From Clostridia bacterium (GTDB lineage: Bacteria; Bacillota; Clostridia; TANB77; CAG-508), in the NCBI GenBank assembly GCA_017430135.1, contig JAFRNM010000018.1:1-64000 (forward strand): a stretch of 64,000 nt of DNA, written 5' to 3'. Every line of letters starts with the position of its first letter. Positions within the stretch are counted from its first letter, which is position 1. This document shows, piece after piece, positions 25,328-34,234 of this stretch. A program made the position numbers and the translations under genes. The notes beneath the pieces were generated by a model, which worked only from the letters and a program-made list of their open reading frames with translations, did not search any database and was not told where the DNA came from.

Positions 25328-26050
25328 TTAATTTGAACTCTCTAGACTTTTTGCATAAGAAAATTCTAATTTACCATTATATTTTGGAATTGTAATTTCA
25401 TTCGATTTTTCCAAAGAAGCTTCAATGTCATATTGTCTTAGATATTGTAAATATCCCCCTGGTCTATCTAATGCAGCTAAGCCTTCTGGAAGCCCAATCG
25501 CTTTTATTACAAATGGAACCCCAACTTTTTCTTTGTTAATGCTTACAACATTTCCATCGCATAATATTGCAGATGTTGTAACAACTCTTTCGTCATTTAT
25601 AGATATAGCTTCTGCTCCTGCATTTTTTAGTTCATTTATTACACTTAATATATCTAAATCATGAACTATAAAATCAGCAATATTCATAACATTTGCCATA
25701 TTTTTTTGACTATCTTTTAAAGTCACAATTACTCCTGGTCCTTTAACTTCTGAAAGTCCAATCATTTTATTTGCTTTTTTTATTGAAATTTCTGCATCTT
25801 CAAGTTCTGAATTATTTTTAGTTGCACTTTCTCTTTCTTTTTCTAGTTGATTTTCTGCTTTTTCAAGTAATTTTTGTTCATTGTCATATTTTTCTTTAAA
25901 TTTTAAAACCTCTGCTCTTAAATTGTTTTCTTCATAATTTTGGCTAACCTTTACATTTGAATTTTCAACTGTTCTCATTTGAAGAAAAATCCCAAATGTA
26001 AGAAGCACGCACATTAATCCAAGAACTATGCTGTTTTTTAACTTTGTCAT
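25328..26050 (-). CDS. DUF881 family protein (YlxW-like), first of a pair
   Basis: It has the same layout as its neighbour: membrane anchor (IVLGLMCVLLTFGIFLQMRT), coiled coil, then the DUF881 domain with NELKNAGAEAISINDERV and VPFVIKAIG. The two paralogs share the central motif and probably arose by tandem duplication. It follows ftsQ and a repeat of family 2. Confidence 0.88.
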   Translation of the reverse strand: MTKLKNSIVLGLMCVLLTFGIFLQMRTVENSNVKVSQNYEENNLRAEVLKFKEKYDNEQKLLEKAENQLEKERESATKNNSELEDAEISIKKANKMIGLSEVKGPGVIVTLKDSQKNMANVMNIADFIVHDLDILSVINELKNAGAEAISINDERVVTTSAILCDGNVVSINKEKVGVPFVIKAIGLPEGLAALDRPGGYLQYLRQYDIEASLEKSNEITIPKYNGKLEFSYAKSLESSN

Positions 26051-26077
26051 TTTGTTTCTCCCCTTCTATATATCTAT

Positions 26078-26200
26078 AATTCAAAAATATTTGAGACAAT
26101 TTCTAGGCAAGCAAACGAGAAAACCGGAGGCGTGCTTAATGCACGTTGAGGATTTTCGATGTGCAGTTTAACAACGAAATTGTCCAAAGATTTTTGAATT
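26078..26200. repeat. palindromic repeat family 2, copy 1, inside a long stem
   Basis: The core (about 26104-26172) is GGCAAGCAAACGAGAAAACC, then GGAGGCGTGC, a short loop, GCACGTTGAGGATTTTCGAT and GCAGTTTAACA. Outer arms of about 25 nt pair with each other (AATTCAAAAAT...ACAATTTC). They differ from those of copy 2 at 58159. It lies directly after the ftsQ stop and could act as a terminator. Confidence 0.85.
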
Positions 26201-27151
26201 TTATACCTTCTCTCTAAAATAAGCCTTAAATTTATTATTAAAATCTCCATCTACAAAAATACTACCTTCTTTTCCAGCCTCATATTTTTCCATTATTTCT
26301 TTGACGTAAAGCATTTTTGTATTCAGATTACTGTTATCTCCCAAATAAGCTGTTTTCTTTTCTCCTTCAAAATATACAATATATTCATCTTTGTTCGAAA
26401 TGTCAAGTCCTGTTATTTTTTCGGCAATTTCATTTTCTTGAGCTATTTTCATAATTTTTATAGCTGTTTCTAATTTTTTTAAATCATTTACTTCTAATCT
26501 ATTACCTGGAACAATGTTTTCTTCTGATGTCTCTGTTCCTTGTATTACTGGTAATCCGCCACTTTCTTCTGATATTTCCAATATATACCCTTGGTTATTT
26601 ATATAAGCATATCCATTTAAAAATTTAATACTAAAATTTCTTTGTCTTTCTTTTACATCTATTTCAACTGTATCTGGCAATTTTCTATTTACTTTAACAC
26701 TTTCTACGTATGGATTTTCCTTTAGATTTTTTTCAACATCTGATTTTAAAAATCTAAATATATTCTGGTCTGTCTTAAGTCCAGAAAGACTAACTATAGT
26801 TTCTTGTGACAATGCATTATTATTTACTGCTGTTATATTTTTTATATTGAAAATTGGTGAGCACAAAGCAAATATAGCTCCACCTATTACAATAACTCCA
26901 ATACTTGTCCATTTAACAATTCTCTTGTTTCTAATTTTTTTCTTTTGCACTTTTTTATTATATTGCTCTTGCTGTTTTTTATGCTGTGTTGTAACTTTTT
27001 TATTATTTCTGTTCGTCATATTTATTACAGTATCAAAATCATCCTCTATAGATTGTTTTTCTTTATTTTTTTGTTGAATTCTTTTTTCTCTTTCTTTCAT
27101 TTGTCTCTTCTTTTCCGCTTCTTCATTATGTTTTTTATGAATAATTGCCAT
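26201..27151 (-). CDS. ftsQ: cell division protein FtsQ/DivIB
   Basis: A bitopic protein of the divisome. A long basic cytoplasmic tail (1-75, KKKIRNKRIVKW) is followed by one membrane segment (TSIGVIVIGGAIFALCS), then a POTRA domain (FNIKNITAVNNNALSQETIV...YVESVKVNRKLPDTVEIDV) and the FtsQ beta domain. The length (316 aa) is normal. It follows murA, as in many Clostridia. Confidence 0.92.
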   Translation of the reverse strand: MAIIHKKHNEEAEKKRQMKEREKRIQQKNKEKQSIEDDFDTVINMTNRNNKKVTTQHKKQQEQYNKKVQKKKIRNKRIVKWTSIGVIVIGGAIFALCSPIFNIKNITAVNNNALSQETIVSLSGLKTDQNIFRFLKSDVEKNLKENPYVESVKVNRKLPDTVEIDVKERQRNFSIKFLNGYAYINNQGYILEISEESGGLPVIQGTETSEENIVPGNRLEVNDLKKLETAIKIMKIAQENEIAEKITGLDISNKDEYIVYFEGEKKTAYLGDNSNLNTKMLYVKEIMEKYEAGKEGSIFVDGDFNNKFKAYFREKV

Positions 27152-27235
27152 TTGTTCACCTTCTTTTATTTTTTCACTTTTTATATTGTATCACATTTAT
27201 CCCCTATTTTAAAAGAGTTTTTAAAAATTTTTTTA

Positions 27236-27270
27236 AAAGCTGAAGCAACATTTGTTACTTCAGCTTTTTA
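27236..27270 (-). terminator. terminator after murA
   Basis: AAAGCTGAAG and CTTCAGCTTT pair around a 12-nt loop. The stem begins inside the last codons of murA. Confidence 0.78.
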
Positions 27271-28511
27271 TTTCAATTTTAGCCCCTAAATTTTTTAGTT
27301 TTTTATCAAAATTTTCATAGCCACGTAGAATATACTCAATATTTTCAATAGTGGTAACTCCTTTTGCCGCTAAACCTGCAAGAACTAAAGCTGCTCCTCC
27401 TCTTAAATCGGTTGCTTTTACATTTGCACCATATAATTTTCTTACTCCTTTTACAATTGCACTTTTTCCCTCTATTATTATTTTCGCTCCCATCCTAACT
27501 AATTCTGGAACAAATTTATATCTATTTTCAAATATATTTTCTATCATTAAAGATGTTCCTTTTGCAATTGTAAGTGTTGATACGAATTGTGATTGTAAAT
27601 CCGTTGGAAATCCCGGATATGGCATTGTTTTAATCTCTAATGCTTTTATTTTTTTAGGAGCATTTATTTCTATTGAATTTTTTTGGATTTTTATTTTACA
27701 ATTTGCTTCTTCTAATTTTGCTATTGCAGGAGTTATATGTTCTGGATTAACTTCGTTTAGTTTTATATTTCCCCCTGTAATTGCTGCAGCACATAGAAAT
27801 GTCCCTGCTTCTATTCTATCTGGCATAATATTATAACTTACCTCTTTTAACTCTTTCACTCCTTGGATTATTACTTGATTTGTGCCTGCTCCCTTAATTT
27901 TCGCTCCCATTTTATTTAAAAAGTTTTGCAAATCTATTATTTCTGGCTCTCTTGCTGCATTATTTATAATAGTTTGACCTTCGGCTAAAACGCTTGCTAA
28001 AATTATATTCTCTGTTGCACCTACACTTGGAAAATCTAAATCAATTTTTTCTCCTACTATTTTTTCTGTTTTACAAATTATATTTCCATAGTTCTTTTCA
28101 ATACTGATACCTAACTTTTCAAAACCTTTTAAATGTAAATCAATAGGTCTTGAACCAATATCGCATCCTCCGTGGATATGAAAATGTTGCTCTATTATAT
28201 CTTCCTATCAAACTTCCTGCTAATATTACAGAAGAACGCATTTGACGCATTAAATCTTCTGGTATTTCATATTTATTTATTTTGCTTGTATCAATTATTA
28301 CTTTGTTTTTTCTTTTTTCAACTTTTGCGCCAAGCGACTTTAATATTTCAAACATCATTTGAGTGTCATGTATATCTGGAACATTATATAATGTACTTTT
28401 CATAGAATTTAGCATTGTGGCTGCTATTATTGGGAGTGCTGCATTTTTAGAACCTGATATTTGCACTATTCCTTCTAATTTTTCGCCACCTTTTATTATG
28501 TACTTTTGCAT
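27260..28511 (-). CDS. murA: UDP-N-acetylglucosamine 1-carboxyvinyltransferase MurA, one CGG +1 shift
   Basis: MurA makes the first committed step of peptidoglycan synthesis, adding enolpyruvate to UDP-GlcNAc. The N-terminal half (SGSKNAALPIIAATML, RSSVILAGSLIGR) runs into YPRRMRYW and a stop. Skipping the C of the in-frame CGG at 28172-28170 gives [20 protein letters not shown], the substrate loop with the catalytic Cys. The frame then runs without a break through AREPEIIDLQNFLNKMGAK to the end (416 aa, the family length). The ATG 28511 start has AAAGGA before it. No second murA is in the window. Confidence 0.95.
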
Positions 28512-28576
28512 ATTATCATTCCTTTCACACTTTATACAATTTCCTTTTATAATATGTTTGGTTTGCATAAAGCGTG

Positions 28577-28600
28577 AAAAAAGCTTGCCAAAAGCAAGCA
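28577..28600 (-). terminator. terminator after the Spo0E-like gene
   Basis: The minus strand has GCTTGC, a 5-nt loop, GCAAGC and TTTTTT. Confidence 0.85.
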
Positions 28601-28601
28601 C

Positions 28602-28757
28602 TTATTTATATATCTTTTCAGGAGTAGCTTGTAAATAGTATTGAGCTATTAGTTCGTCTAATTCAATACTTAATTGATATATAACACTATAATCATCACC
28701 AGATATTATACTTTGATTTAATTTTTCTCTTAAATTACAAATTTCATCATTTAACAT
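28602..28757 (-). CDS. Spo0E-like aspartyl-phosphate phosphatase, 51 aa
   Basis: A short two-helix protein: LREKLNQSIISGD, then YQLSIELDELIAQYY. The SxELDxLIxxY pattern is the Spo0E family signature; these proteins dephosphorylate Spo0A~P and delay sporulation. The start at ATG 28757 is set by GGAG about eight bases upstream. It is a single-gene unit just before murA. The call rests on the motif and small size. Confidence 0.8.
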   Translation of the reverse strand: MLNDEICNLREKLNQSIISGDDYSVIYQLSIELDELIAQYYLQATPEKIYK

Positions 28758-28897
28758 AGCCATCTCTCCTTTTTTTATTTTATTTTTGTCTTACAAATAT
28801 AAATTACCATATTTTTACAATAAAGTCAATAAAAAATGTCATATATTTAAATCTTTCGTATGTGCTATTTTTATATATTTCGACAATATTTGACATT

Positions 28898-28942
28898 AAA
28901 AAACAGCATTACTTTTTTTACAAAAAATAACGCTGTTTTTTT
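28898..28942. terminator. terminator after the M16 peptidase pair
   Basis: AAAAAACAGC and GCTGTTTTTT pair across a loop of about 24 nt. Confidence 0.6.
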
Positions 28943-28950
28943 TATATTTT

Positions 28951-30222
28951 TTATTTTTTCACAATTGACAAAACCATCTTTTTTTCTTCAAATAATTCTT
29001 TGAATACTTGTGTTGTATATTCATAACTTACTGCATCAATTTCTTCTAAATAATCAAAACTATTTATTCCCTTAAAATAGTCTGCTAAAAACATTCTTGC
29101 AATATCTGCAACATCATCATATTCTCTAACATACAAGCCATAAATTTTTTTCTTTAATCTTTCAAAGTCTTCTTTATTTAATCCATTTTCCTTTATATTT
29201 TCTATTTCTTGTTTAAACAATTCATATACTTTTTCTGGTGAATTAGATTGACCTGAAATAATTATGTGTGCATATTGTTCAGTAAATTCATAATCTATAC
29301 CTGGAGTTGAGTAAACAATCCCTTCATCATATAGCTTTTTATATAAATTTGAACTTTTTCCTATAATTTCATTAAATAATATTTCTATTGCTATATGTCT
29401 TTTAACTTTTTCACATTGTTCTACTACTTTGTCTTTGATTCCAATTGAGTATAAACTTTGGCTAACTTCCATGTTTTGTACTATGTTTTCTTTTACAATT
29501 GTATCAGGCTCATCAGGGTAAATTCTTTTAATTTCTCCATTAGACTTATTTGGAATTAATCTTTTCTTAACTTCTTCCAAAATTGCTTCTGGTTCAAAAT
29601 CTCCACATATTACCATTGCCATATTTCCTGGGTTATAAAATGTATTATAACATCTATATAAAACCTCTTTATCAATATGACTTATCGTTTCTATTGTTCC
29701 AGTAATGTCAAGTTTCACAGGATTATTATGATACATAGCCTCTAGGGTATTTAAGTATACTCTCCACTCTGGGTAATCATCATACATCATAATTTCTTGA
29801 CCGATTATTCCCTTTTCTTTTTCTACATTTTCATCTGTAAAATATGGATGTTGAACATAATCCATTAATTCGTCCATTGCTGGGTAGAAATTATCTGTAC
29901 ATTCAAAAAGATATGCTGTATGGTCATTTGTTGTATATGCATTTGCATTAACACCAAGAGCTGTTAATGTATCTAGGCTATTTACTCCACTTTCTTGTTC
30001 AAACATTTTATGTTCTAAAAAATGTGCAACACCATCTGGTACAGTTGTTACTTCTGTTTCTCCTGGCACTATAAATTTGCTTTCATTTGATCCATAATGA
30101 GTGCCCCATATAATATATTTTTTTTGAATTCCTTTTTTGGGAATTACCATAACTGTTAAGCCATTTTCTAATTTTTCTATATATAATTTTTCTTTAATTT
30201 TTAAATTTTCAATAACTTGCAT
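28951..30222 (-). CDS. M16 family metallopeptidase (YmfH-like)
   Basis: The inverted zinc motif HxxEH is in DGVAHFLEHKMFE (about 65-77) with the downstream Glu about 75 residues on. AMVICGDFEPEAI and the C-terminal M16 half follow. The 423-residue length and gene pairing match YmfH of Bacillus. It follows its non-catalytic partner by 9 bp, so the two are one operon and probably a heterodimer. The substrate is unknown. Confidence 0.9.
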   Translation of the reverse strand: MQVIENLKIKEKLYIEKLENGLTVMVIPKKGIQKKYIIWGTHYGSNESKFIVPGETEVTTVPDGVAHFLEHKMFEQESGVNSLDTLTALGVNANAYTTNDHTAYLFECTDNFYPAMDELMDYVQHPYFTDENVEKEKGIIGQEIMMYDDYPEWRVYLNTLEAMYHNNPVKLDITGTIETISHIDKEVLYRCYNTFYNPGNMAMVICGDFEPEAILEEVKKRLIPNKSNGEIKRIYPDEPDTIVKENIVQNMEVSQSLYSIGIKDKVVEQCEKVKRHIAIEILFNEIIGKSSNLYKKLYDEGIVYSTPGIDYEFTEQYAHIIISGQSNSPEKVYELFKQEIENIKENGLNKEDFERLKKKIYGLYVREYDDVADIARMFLADYFKGINSFDYLEEIDAVSYEYTTQVFKELFEEKKMVLSIVKK

Positions 30223-30231
30223 TTTTTCCTC

Positions 30232-31500
30232 CTAATTTCTTAAAAAATATATTGTATTTATAGATACTTTTGAAGCAACATTTATAATATCTTCTTTGTT
30301 TACTGCTTCTATTCTTGTTTTATAATCCTCTACAGATATTGGATTTGCTGAAAGCTCTTGCCCAAAATAGTATGTGATTTGAGTATCTTGCTCATCATCT
30401 ATTGTTTTTAATTGTGCTATAATTCCCTTTTTAGCATTTTCAATATCTTCTTCTGAGAAATCTCCTTTTTTCATGTCATCAATTTGTTCTCTAATAAGTT
30501 TTAAAGCTTTCTCATAATTTTCAATTTCTATTCCGCATTTTATAAATACATTTGCTTTATTTTTTAGATAGCTTGAACTTGCAACATAGCATAAATGTGC
30601 TTTTTCTCTTACATTTTGGAATAATTTTGATGTAGCCGAACCACCTAAAATACTATTGTATAAAACTGCATCATATCTTTCTTTTTCATTTTCCAAATCT
30701 AAGTCAAGTCCTATGTTTAATTTTCCTTGAGTTACATCCATCTTGTCTTCTATAATTTTTTCTTCTCCCTTTTCTTTATCCTCTGGTTCTAATGCATTAA
30801 ACTTGGCCTCTCTATCCCCTAATTTTTTTATATTTTCATTATTCTCAACTATATTTTTTACTTCATCATCTACTAATCCTGAAACAAATATATCTATTTT
30901 ACAACTTTTTATAAGTTCTTGATAATATTCATATAGATTTTTAGAATTTATACTTTCCAAGTCTTCTACATATCCAAATTTATATAATCCATAAGGTTTA
31001 TCTTTATACATTTCCTCTACACATCTGTCTATTGCATATGCTGACTTGTTATCTATTTTTCCATCAATTCTTTGTTTTAAATTATTTTTCTCTTGATTAA
31101 TATATTCTTCTTTGAAAGTTCCATTCTCTAATAATGGATTAAACACTATTTCCAACATATTTTCTATGGATTCTTTCAACATATTTTCACCAGATTGTGG
31201 TAAAAAATTATCATTTATTGTTTCCATATAAAATTTTATAACTTGATTATCTCCATTTTTATCAATTCCACAATTAAAACTAGCCCCATACATTTCTTCT
31301 AATTTTTTGCTTATTTCTTCTTGTGTTTTTAAAGCGTTACTTCCTCTTTTTAAAATTGCAGGAATTAGGGCATTTTTTGTTACATTTTCTCTATTCAATG
31401 TTGTTGTTAGGAAAACAGCCATCATATTAACTTTAAATTTTTCTGTGTTTATTTCATGTAATGTAATTCCATTTTTTATATTAATTTTTTTGTAATTCAT
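30232..31500 (-). CDS. M16 family protein without zinc motif (YmfF-like partner)
   Basis: It has the M16 fold pattern (LIPAILKRGSNALKTQEEIS, GASFNCGIDKNG, LYNSILGGSATSKLFQNVRE with LCY) but no HxxEH where the active enzyme has it. It is therefore the probable structural partner of the neighbouring peptidase, as YmfF is to YmfH. The length is 422 aa. Confidence 0.88.
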   Translation of the reverse strand: MNYKKINIKNGITLHEINTEKFKVNMMAVFLTTTLNRENVTKNALIPAILKRGSNALKTQEEISKKLEEMYGASFNCGIDKNGDNQVIKFYMETINDNFLPQSGENMLKESIENMLEIVFNPLLENGTFKEEYINQEKNNLKQRIDGKIDNKSAYAIDRCVEEMYKDKPYGLYKFGYVEDLESINSKNLYEYYQELIKSCKIDIFVSGLVDDEVKNIVENNENIKKLGDREAKFNALEPEDKEKGEEKIIEDKMDVTQGKLNIGLDLDLENEKERYDAVLYNSILGGSATSKLFQNVREKAHLCYVASSSYLKNKANVFIKCGIEIENYEKALKLIREQIDDMKKGDFSEEDIENAKKGIIAQLKTIDDEQDTQITYYFGQELSANPISVEDYKTRIEAVNKEDIINVASKVSINTIYFLRN

Positions 31501-31588
31501 TTATTCTTCGCTCCTTTCATTTTTACTTCATTAGTATATTACATTTAGTTAACTTTATTCAAGATTTTTTTGCAAAATAAACAAAAAA

Positions 31589-31617
31589 ATTGCTAAAAGT
31601 TTTTCACTTTTAGCAAT
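31589..31617. terminator. terminator after rpsU
   Basis: ATTGCTAAAAG and CTTTTAGCAAT pair around a short loop, with a T-run on the minus strand. Confidence 0.82.
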
Positions 31618-31624
31618 TATGTAA

Positions 31625-31795
31625 TTAAAATTTTCTTTTTCTTGCAGCCTCTGATTTCTTTTTTCTTTTAACGCTAGGTTTTTCATAATGCTCTCTTTTT
31701 CTAACTTCTTGTAAAACTTCATTTCTAGCACATTGTCTTTTAAATCTTTTTAGAGCATCTTCTATATTTCCATCTTTAACTTTTATTTCTGACAT
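31625..31795 (-). CDS. rpsU: 30S ribosomal protein S21
   Basis: 56 residues: [39 protein letters not shown], then a basic tail [13 protein letters not shown]. This is the S21 sequence pattern. GGAGGGG precedes the ATG. It is monocistronic with its own promoter and terminator. Confidence 0.97.
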   Translation of the reverse strand: MSEIKVKDGNIEDALKRFKRQCARNEVLQEVRKREHYEKPSVKRKKKSEAARKRKF

Positions 31796-31881
31796 TTAAT
31801 TCCCCTCCTTCCAGATATACCTTTTTCTGTATACTTGGGATTTCATCATGTTGTTCACATATCTTTTAGTATCACTTTGAT

Positions 31882-31911
31882 ATTATAACTTAAACTACTA
31901 TGGTTTGTCAA
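31882..31911 (-). promoter_or_regulatory. promoter of rpsU
   Basis: The minus strand has TTGACA, an 18-bp spacer and TATAAT. Confidence 0.78.
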
Positions 31912-31958
31912 TAGTTATTGAAATTTAATTATTTTTTTTGGAAATTATTTCATTTTTC

Positions 31959-31987
31959 TTGACTTTATTTGACATTTTTAGTATACT
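31959..31987 (+). promoter_or_regulatory. promoter of the membrane protein gene at 32009
   Basis: TTGACT (31959-31964), 17 bp, TATACT (31982-31987), closely followed by AGGAGG and the ATG. Confidence 0.78.
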
Positions 31988-32008
31988 TATGCAAAAGGAG
32001 GATGAATT

Positions 32009-32440
32009 ATGGGTATTTTAAAAGAAAAAAGATATCTAGGTATGATTGGAAACATATTAACATTAGTTGGTGTATTCTTACCATTTTGTAGTATCACTGT
32101 ATCTCTATTTGGAGTTTCAGCTGGTGGAGCATCATTATCTTTAATTTCTGGTGCGCCATTCTGGGGAATATTAACTTTAGCTGCATCTGTATTCGCATTA
32201 TTAGTAATCTTCTCAGATAAATTAGCTGATAAAGTTCCATTTTTTGCAAAACTACAAAACCAAAAACTTGCTTTAATTGCTGCAATTATTTCTGCAGTAG
32301 CAGTACTAATAAATGCGCTTTCACTACCTGGTTCAACAGGTGGACTAGGAACAATATCTTTAGGATTTGGTTTCTGGTTAATGGTTGTTGGTGTAGTAGC
32401 ATCAATTGCATATCCAATCATCTATAAAGGTGACAAATAA
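32009..32440 (+). CDS. four-helix membrane protein, 143 aa
   Basis: Hydrophobic segments at about 11-30, 47-68, 86-107 and 117-137, with a glycine-rich loop between (GVSAGGASLSLISGAP). No family is recognised. Small membrane proteins of this type are common in Clostridia. It is transcribed alone from a near-consensus promoter with a good AGGAGG, suggesting high expression. Confidence 0.7.
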   Translation: MGILKEKRYLGMIGNILTLVGVFLPFCSITVSLFGVSAGGASLSLISGAPFWGILTLAASVFALLVIFSDKLADKVPFFAKLQNQKLALIAAIISAVAVLINALSLPGSTGGLGTISLGFGFWLMVVGVVASIAYPIIYKGDK

Positions 32441-32451
32441 AATAATTTTAA

Positions 32452-32478
32452 AAGTCTCGCTAAAAAGCGAGATTTTTT
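32452..32478 (+). terminator. terminator after the 143-aa membrane protein
   Basis: TCTCGCT and AGCGAGA pair around AAAA, followed by TTTTTT. Confidence 0.85.
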
Positions 32479-32519
32479 ATATTATAGGAAAGTTCTCAGA
32501 ACTTCCCTATAATATAAAA
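32475..32519. repeat. 21-bp inverted repeat hairpin between convergent genes
   Basis: TTTTATATTATAGGAAAGTT C and its complement pair with one mismatch around a 3-nt loop. It partly overlaps the preceding terminator. It is not a member of repeat families 1 or 2 by sequence. Confidence 0.7.
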
Positions 32520-32553
32520 GCTTCGCTAATAGTTGCATAAAAAAACTTATTAT

Positions 32554-32943
32554 TTAAAATATGTTTTTCCAACTTAATTTATTTTTTTCTTCAATATGGT
32601 TTAATAAATAAACTGCTCTATCTAGCTCATTTAATGCATCTTCGTATTCTTCTGTTTCTATTGATGTTCTTAATCCTGTTAATTCTGTTTCAATTTTTTC
32701 TAGCTCATTATGCTCTATATAAAAAGCTAATGTATTATATTTTCCATCCCAATTTTCATGTATTTTATATATTTTACTTTTTACATCTTCCTGATTTACT
32801 TCCTCTAAATTTAAACTTTCCTTTAAAACTTTTAATTCTTGATTTGTACTTCCTATTGAACTTTTAGTATAATTACCTGTTATTAAATTCCCAATAAATA
32901 TAAGAATTATTGTTATTAAACATATTATTGCTTCTTTTTTCAT
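32554..32943 (-). CDS. DUF4363 family membrane-anchored protein
   Basis: An N-terminal signal anchor (AIICLITIILIFIGNLI) and a four-helix extracytoplasmic domain containing HENWDGKYNTLAFYIEHNEL and LDRAVYLLNHIEEK, the DUF4363 pattern. It follows a DUF421 gene by 20 bp. These two families are typically paired in spore formers and probably work together at the membrane. Function unknown. Confidence 0.85.
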   Translation of the reverse strand: MKKEAIICLITIILIFIGNLITGNYTKSSIGSTNQELKVLKESLNLEEVNQEDVKSKIYKIHENWDGKYNTLAFYIEHNELEKIETELTGLRTSIETEEYEDALNELDRAVYLLNHIEEKNKLSWKNIF

Positions 32944-32963
32944 TTAATACTTTCCTTTCCTAT

Positions 32964-33644
32964 TTATTTTTCAAATTTTTCCTTCTTTTGAGCAAAAATT
33001 GAACCTCCTCCGTCAATTGTTGCAACTAAAGCTTCTTCTGGTTTCATATTTAACTTTTTTAATTCTTTTTCTAACCATTCATAATTTCTTCCCAAAACTT
33101 TTAAATTATGATACATTACTTGACCATCTATAACTAAATCATAAGCCATCCCTTCATATTCAGGAGTAATCCCAAAATCTTCAGGAATTGTACCTCTTTT
33201 TTCAGGTTTTAGTATTACGGAAATTTCTCCACTTGTTTCTAAAATCGCATATTCAACATCAGCTAAGTTCATAACATCCTTTCCTCGTAGTCTTTCTTCT
33301 AATTCATTAATTGTAAATTTTTCTCTAATTAAAGCATTCTCATCTATTTTTCCTCTATAAATTAAAATTCTAGGTTTCCCACAAAGTATTTCTCTTGCTT
33401 TTATACTCTTCATATTTAATACAGATATTATTAAATGCATTACAAGTAATCCTAATATTGGAATTATTCCACTCGTTATTGGAATTCCTATTTCTGACAT
33501 TGGAGTTGAAGCAAGATCTGCAATCATTATAGAAATAACTAATTCAAACGGCTGTAACTGACCAATTTCACGTTTTCCCATAAATCTCATTACTATTAAA
33601 ACGATTATGTATAAAATTACCGCTCTAAAAAATGTTATTAGCAT
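32964..33644 (-). CDS. DUF421 family membrane protein (YetF-like)
   Basis: Three membrane helices (residues 1-80; RFMGKREIGQLQPFELVISI is the family signature) precede two cytoplasmic beta domains (about 85-215, with VEYAILETSGEISVILKPE). The length (226 aa) is normal. Family members are linked to spore membranes and stress, but the biochemical role is not known. It forms an operon with the DUF4363 gene. Confidence 0.88.
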   Translation of the reverse strand: MLITFFRAVILYIIVLIVMRFMGKREIGQLQPFELVISIMIADLASTPMSEIGIPITSGIIPILGLLVMHLIISVLNMKSIKAREILCGKPRILIYRGKIDENALIREKFTINELEERLRGKDVMNLADVEYAILETSGEISVILKPEKRGTIPEDFGITPEYEGMAYDLVIDGQVMYHNLKVLGRNYEWLEKELKKLNMKPEEALVATIDGGGSIFAQKKEKFEK

Positions 33645-33819
33645 TTTAAACTCTCCTTAGAATCATTTTTATATATTTTTTACAAATCAAATTAGAAATA
33701 TACAAATTTTTCTGAATAAATAGATTAAATTTGTAAATAATAATTTTATAAAGTTACCTTAATTGACTTATTTTCGCTACATTTTTGGGTAACAATTTTA
33801 CTTAAGGAGGTTAAGACTT

Positions 33820-34191
33820 ATGGCAAATTCACAATCAAGAAGTTCATCTGGTACTTCTACTGCATGGCAAATAATAGGTAGATTAATAGGTTCAGCAGTT
33901 GTTTTAGCTATTACAGCATTCTTCACTCCAGGTTTTACTATAAATAATATCTGGTCTTTAATTATAGCTGCTGTTATATTAAGCGTTATGGATTATCTTA
34001 TTATAAAATTTACTGGGCTAGATGCAAGTCCTTTTGGTAAAGGTTTTGTAGGTTTTGCTCTTGCTGCCATAACATTATATGTAACTCAATTTTTTGTAGC
34101 TGGTTACTCAATTTCTTGGATGGCTGCAATTATTGGTGCTTTAATCTACGGTGTTGTTGATTACTTTTTACCTGGAAATCAACAAATGTAA
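33820..34191 (+). CDS. small membrane protein, holin-4/YvlD-like
   Basis: 123 residues with a Ser-rich N-terminus and four hydrophobic segments (IGRLIGSAVVLAITAFFTPG, IWSLIIAAVILSVMDYLI, and two more ending YGVVDYFLP). The spacing of helices and the FTPGF/VDYF motifs resemble the YvlD/phage-holin-4 superfamily. AAGGAGG precedes the ATG. Monocistronic. It is not evidence of a prophage. Confidence 0.65.
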   Translation: MANSQSRSSSGTSTAWQIIGRLIGSAVVLAITAFFTPGFTINNIWSLIIAAVILSVMDYLIIKFTGLDASPFGKGFVGFALAAITLYVTQFFVAGYSISWMAAIIGALIYGVVDYFLPGNQQM

Positions 34192-34203
34192 ATTTAACAA
34201 AAT

Positions 34204-34234
34204 AAAAAATTCTGCCAAATCGGCAGAATTTTTT
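34204..34234. terminator. bidirectional terminator
   Basis: AAATTCTGCC and GGCAGAATTT pair around a short loop, with A/T runs on both sides, between convergent genes. Confidence 0.85.

Noticed and set aside
26104..26172. Family 2 repeat as a protein-coding remnant (short ORF ending VEDFRCAV)
   Set aside because: The two copies keep base-pairing rather than a reading frame, and the ORF has no start signal.
33820..34191. Prophage holin
   Set aside because: The holin-4/YvlD-like protein stands alone among housekeeping genes with no endolysin or phage genes nearby.
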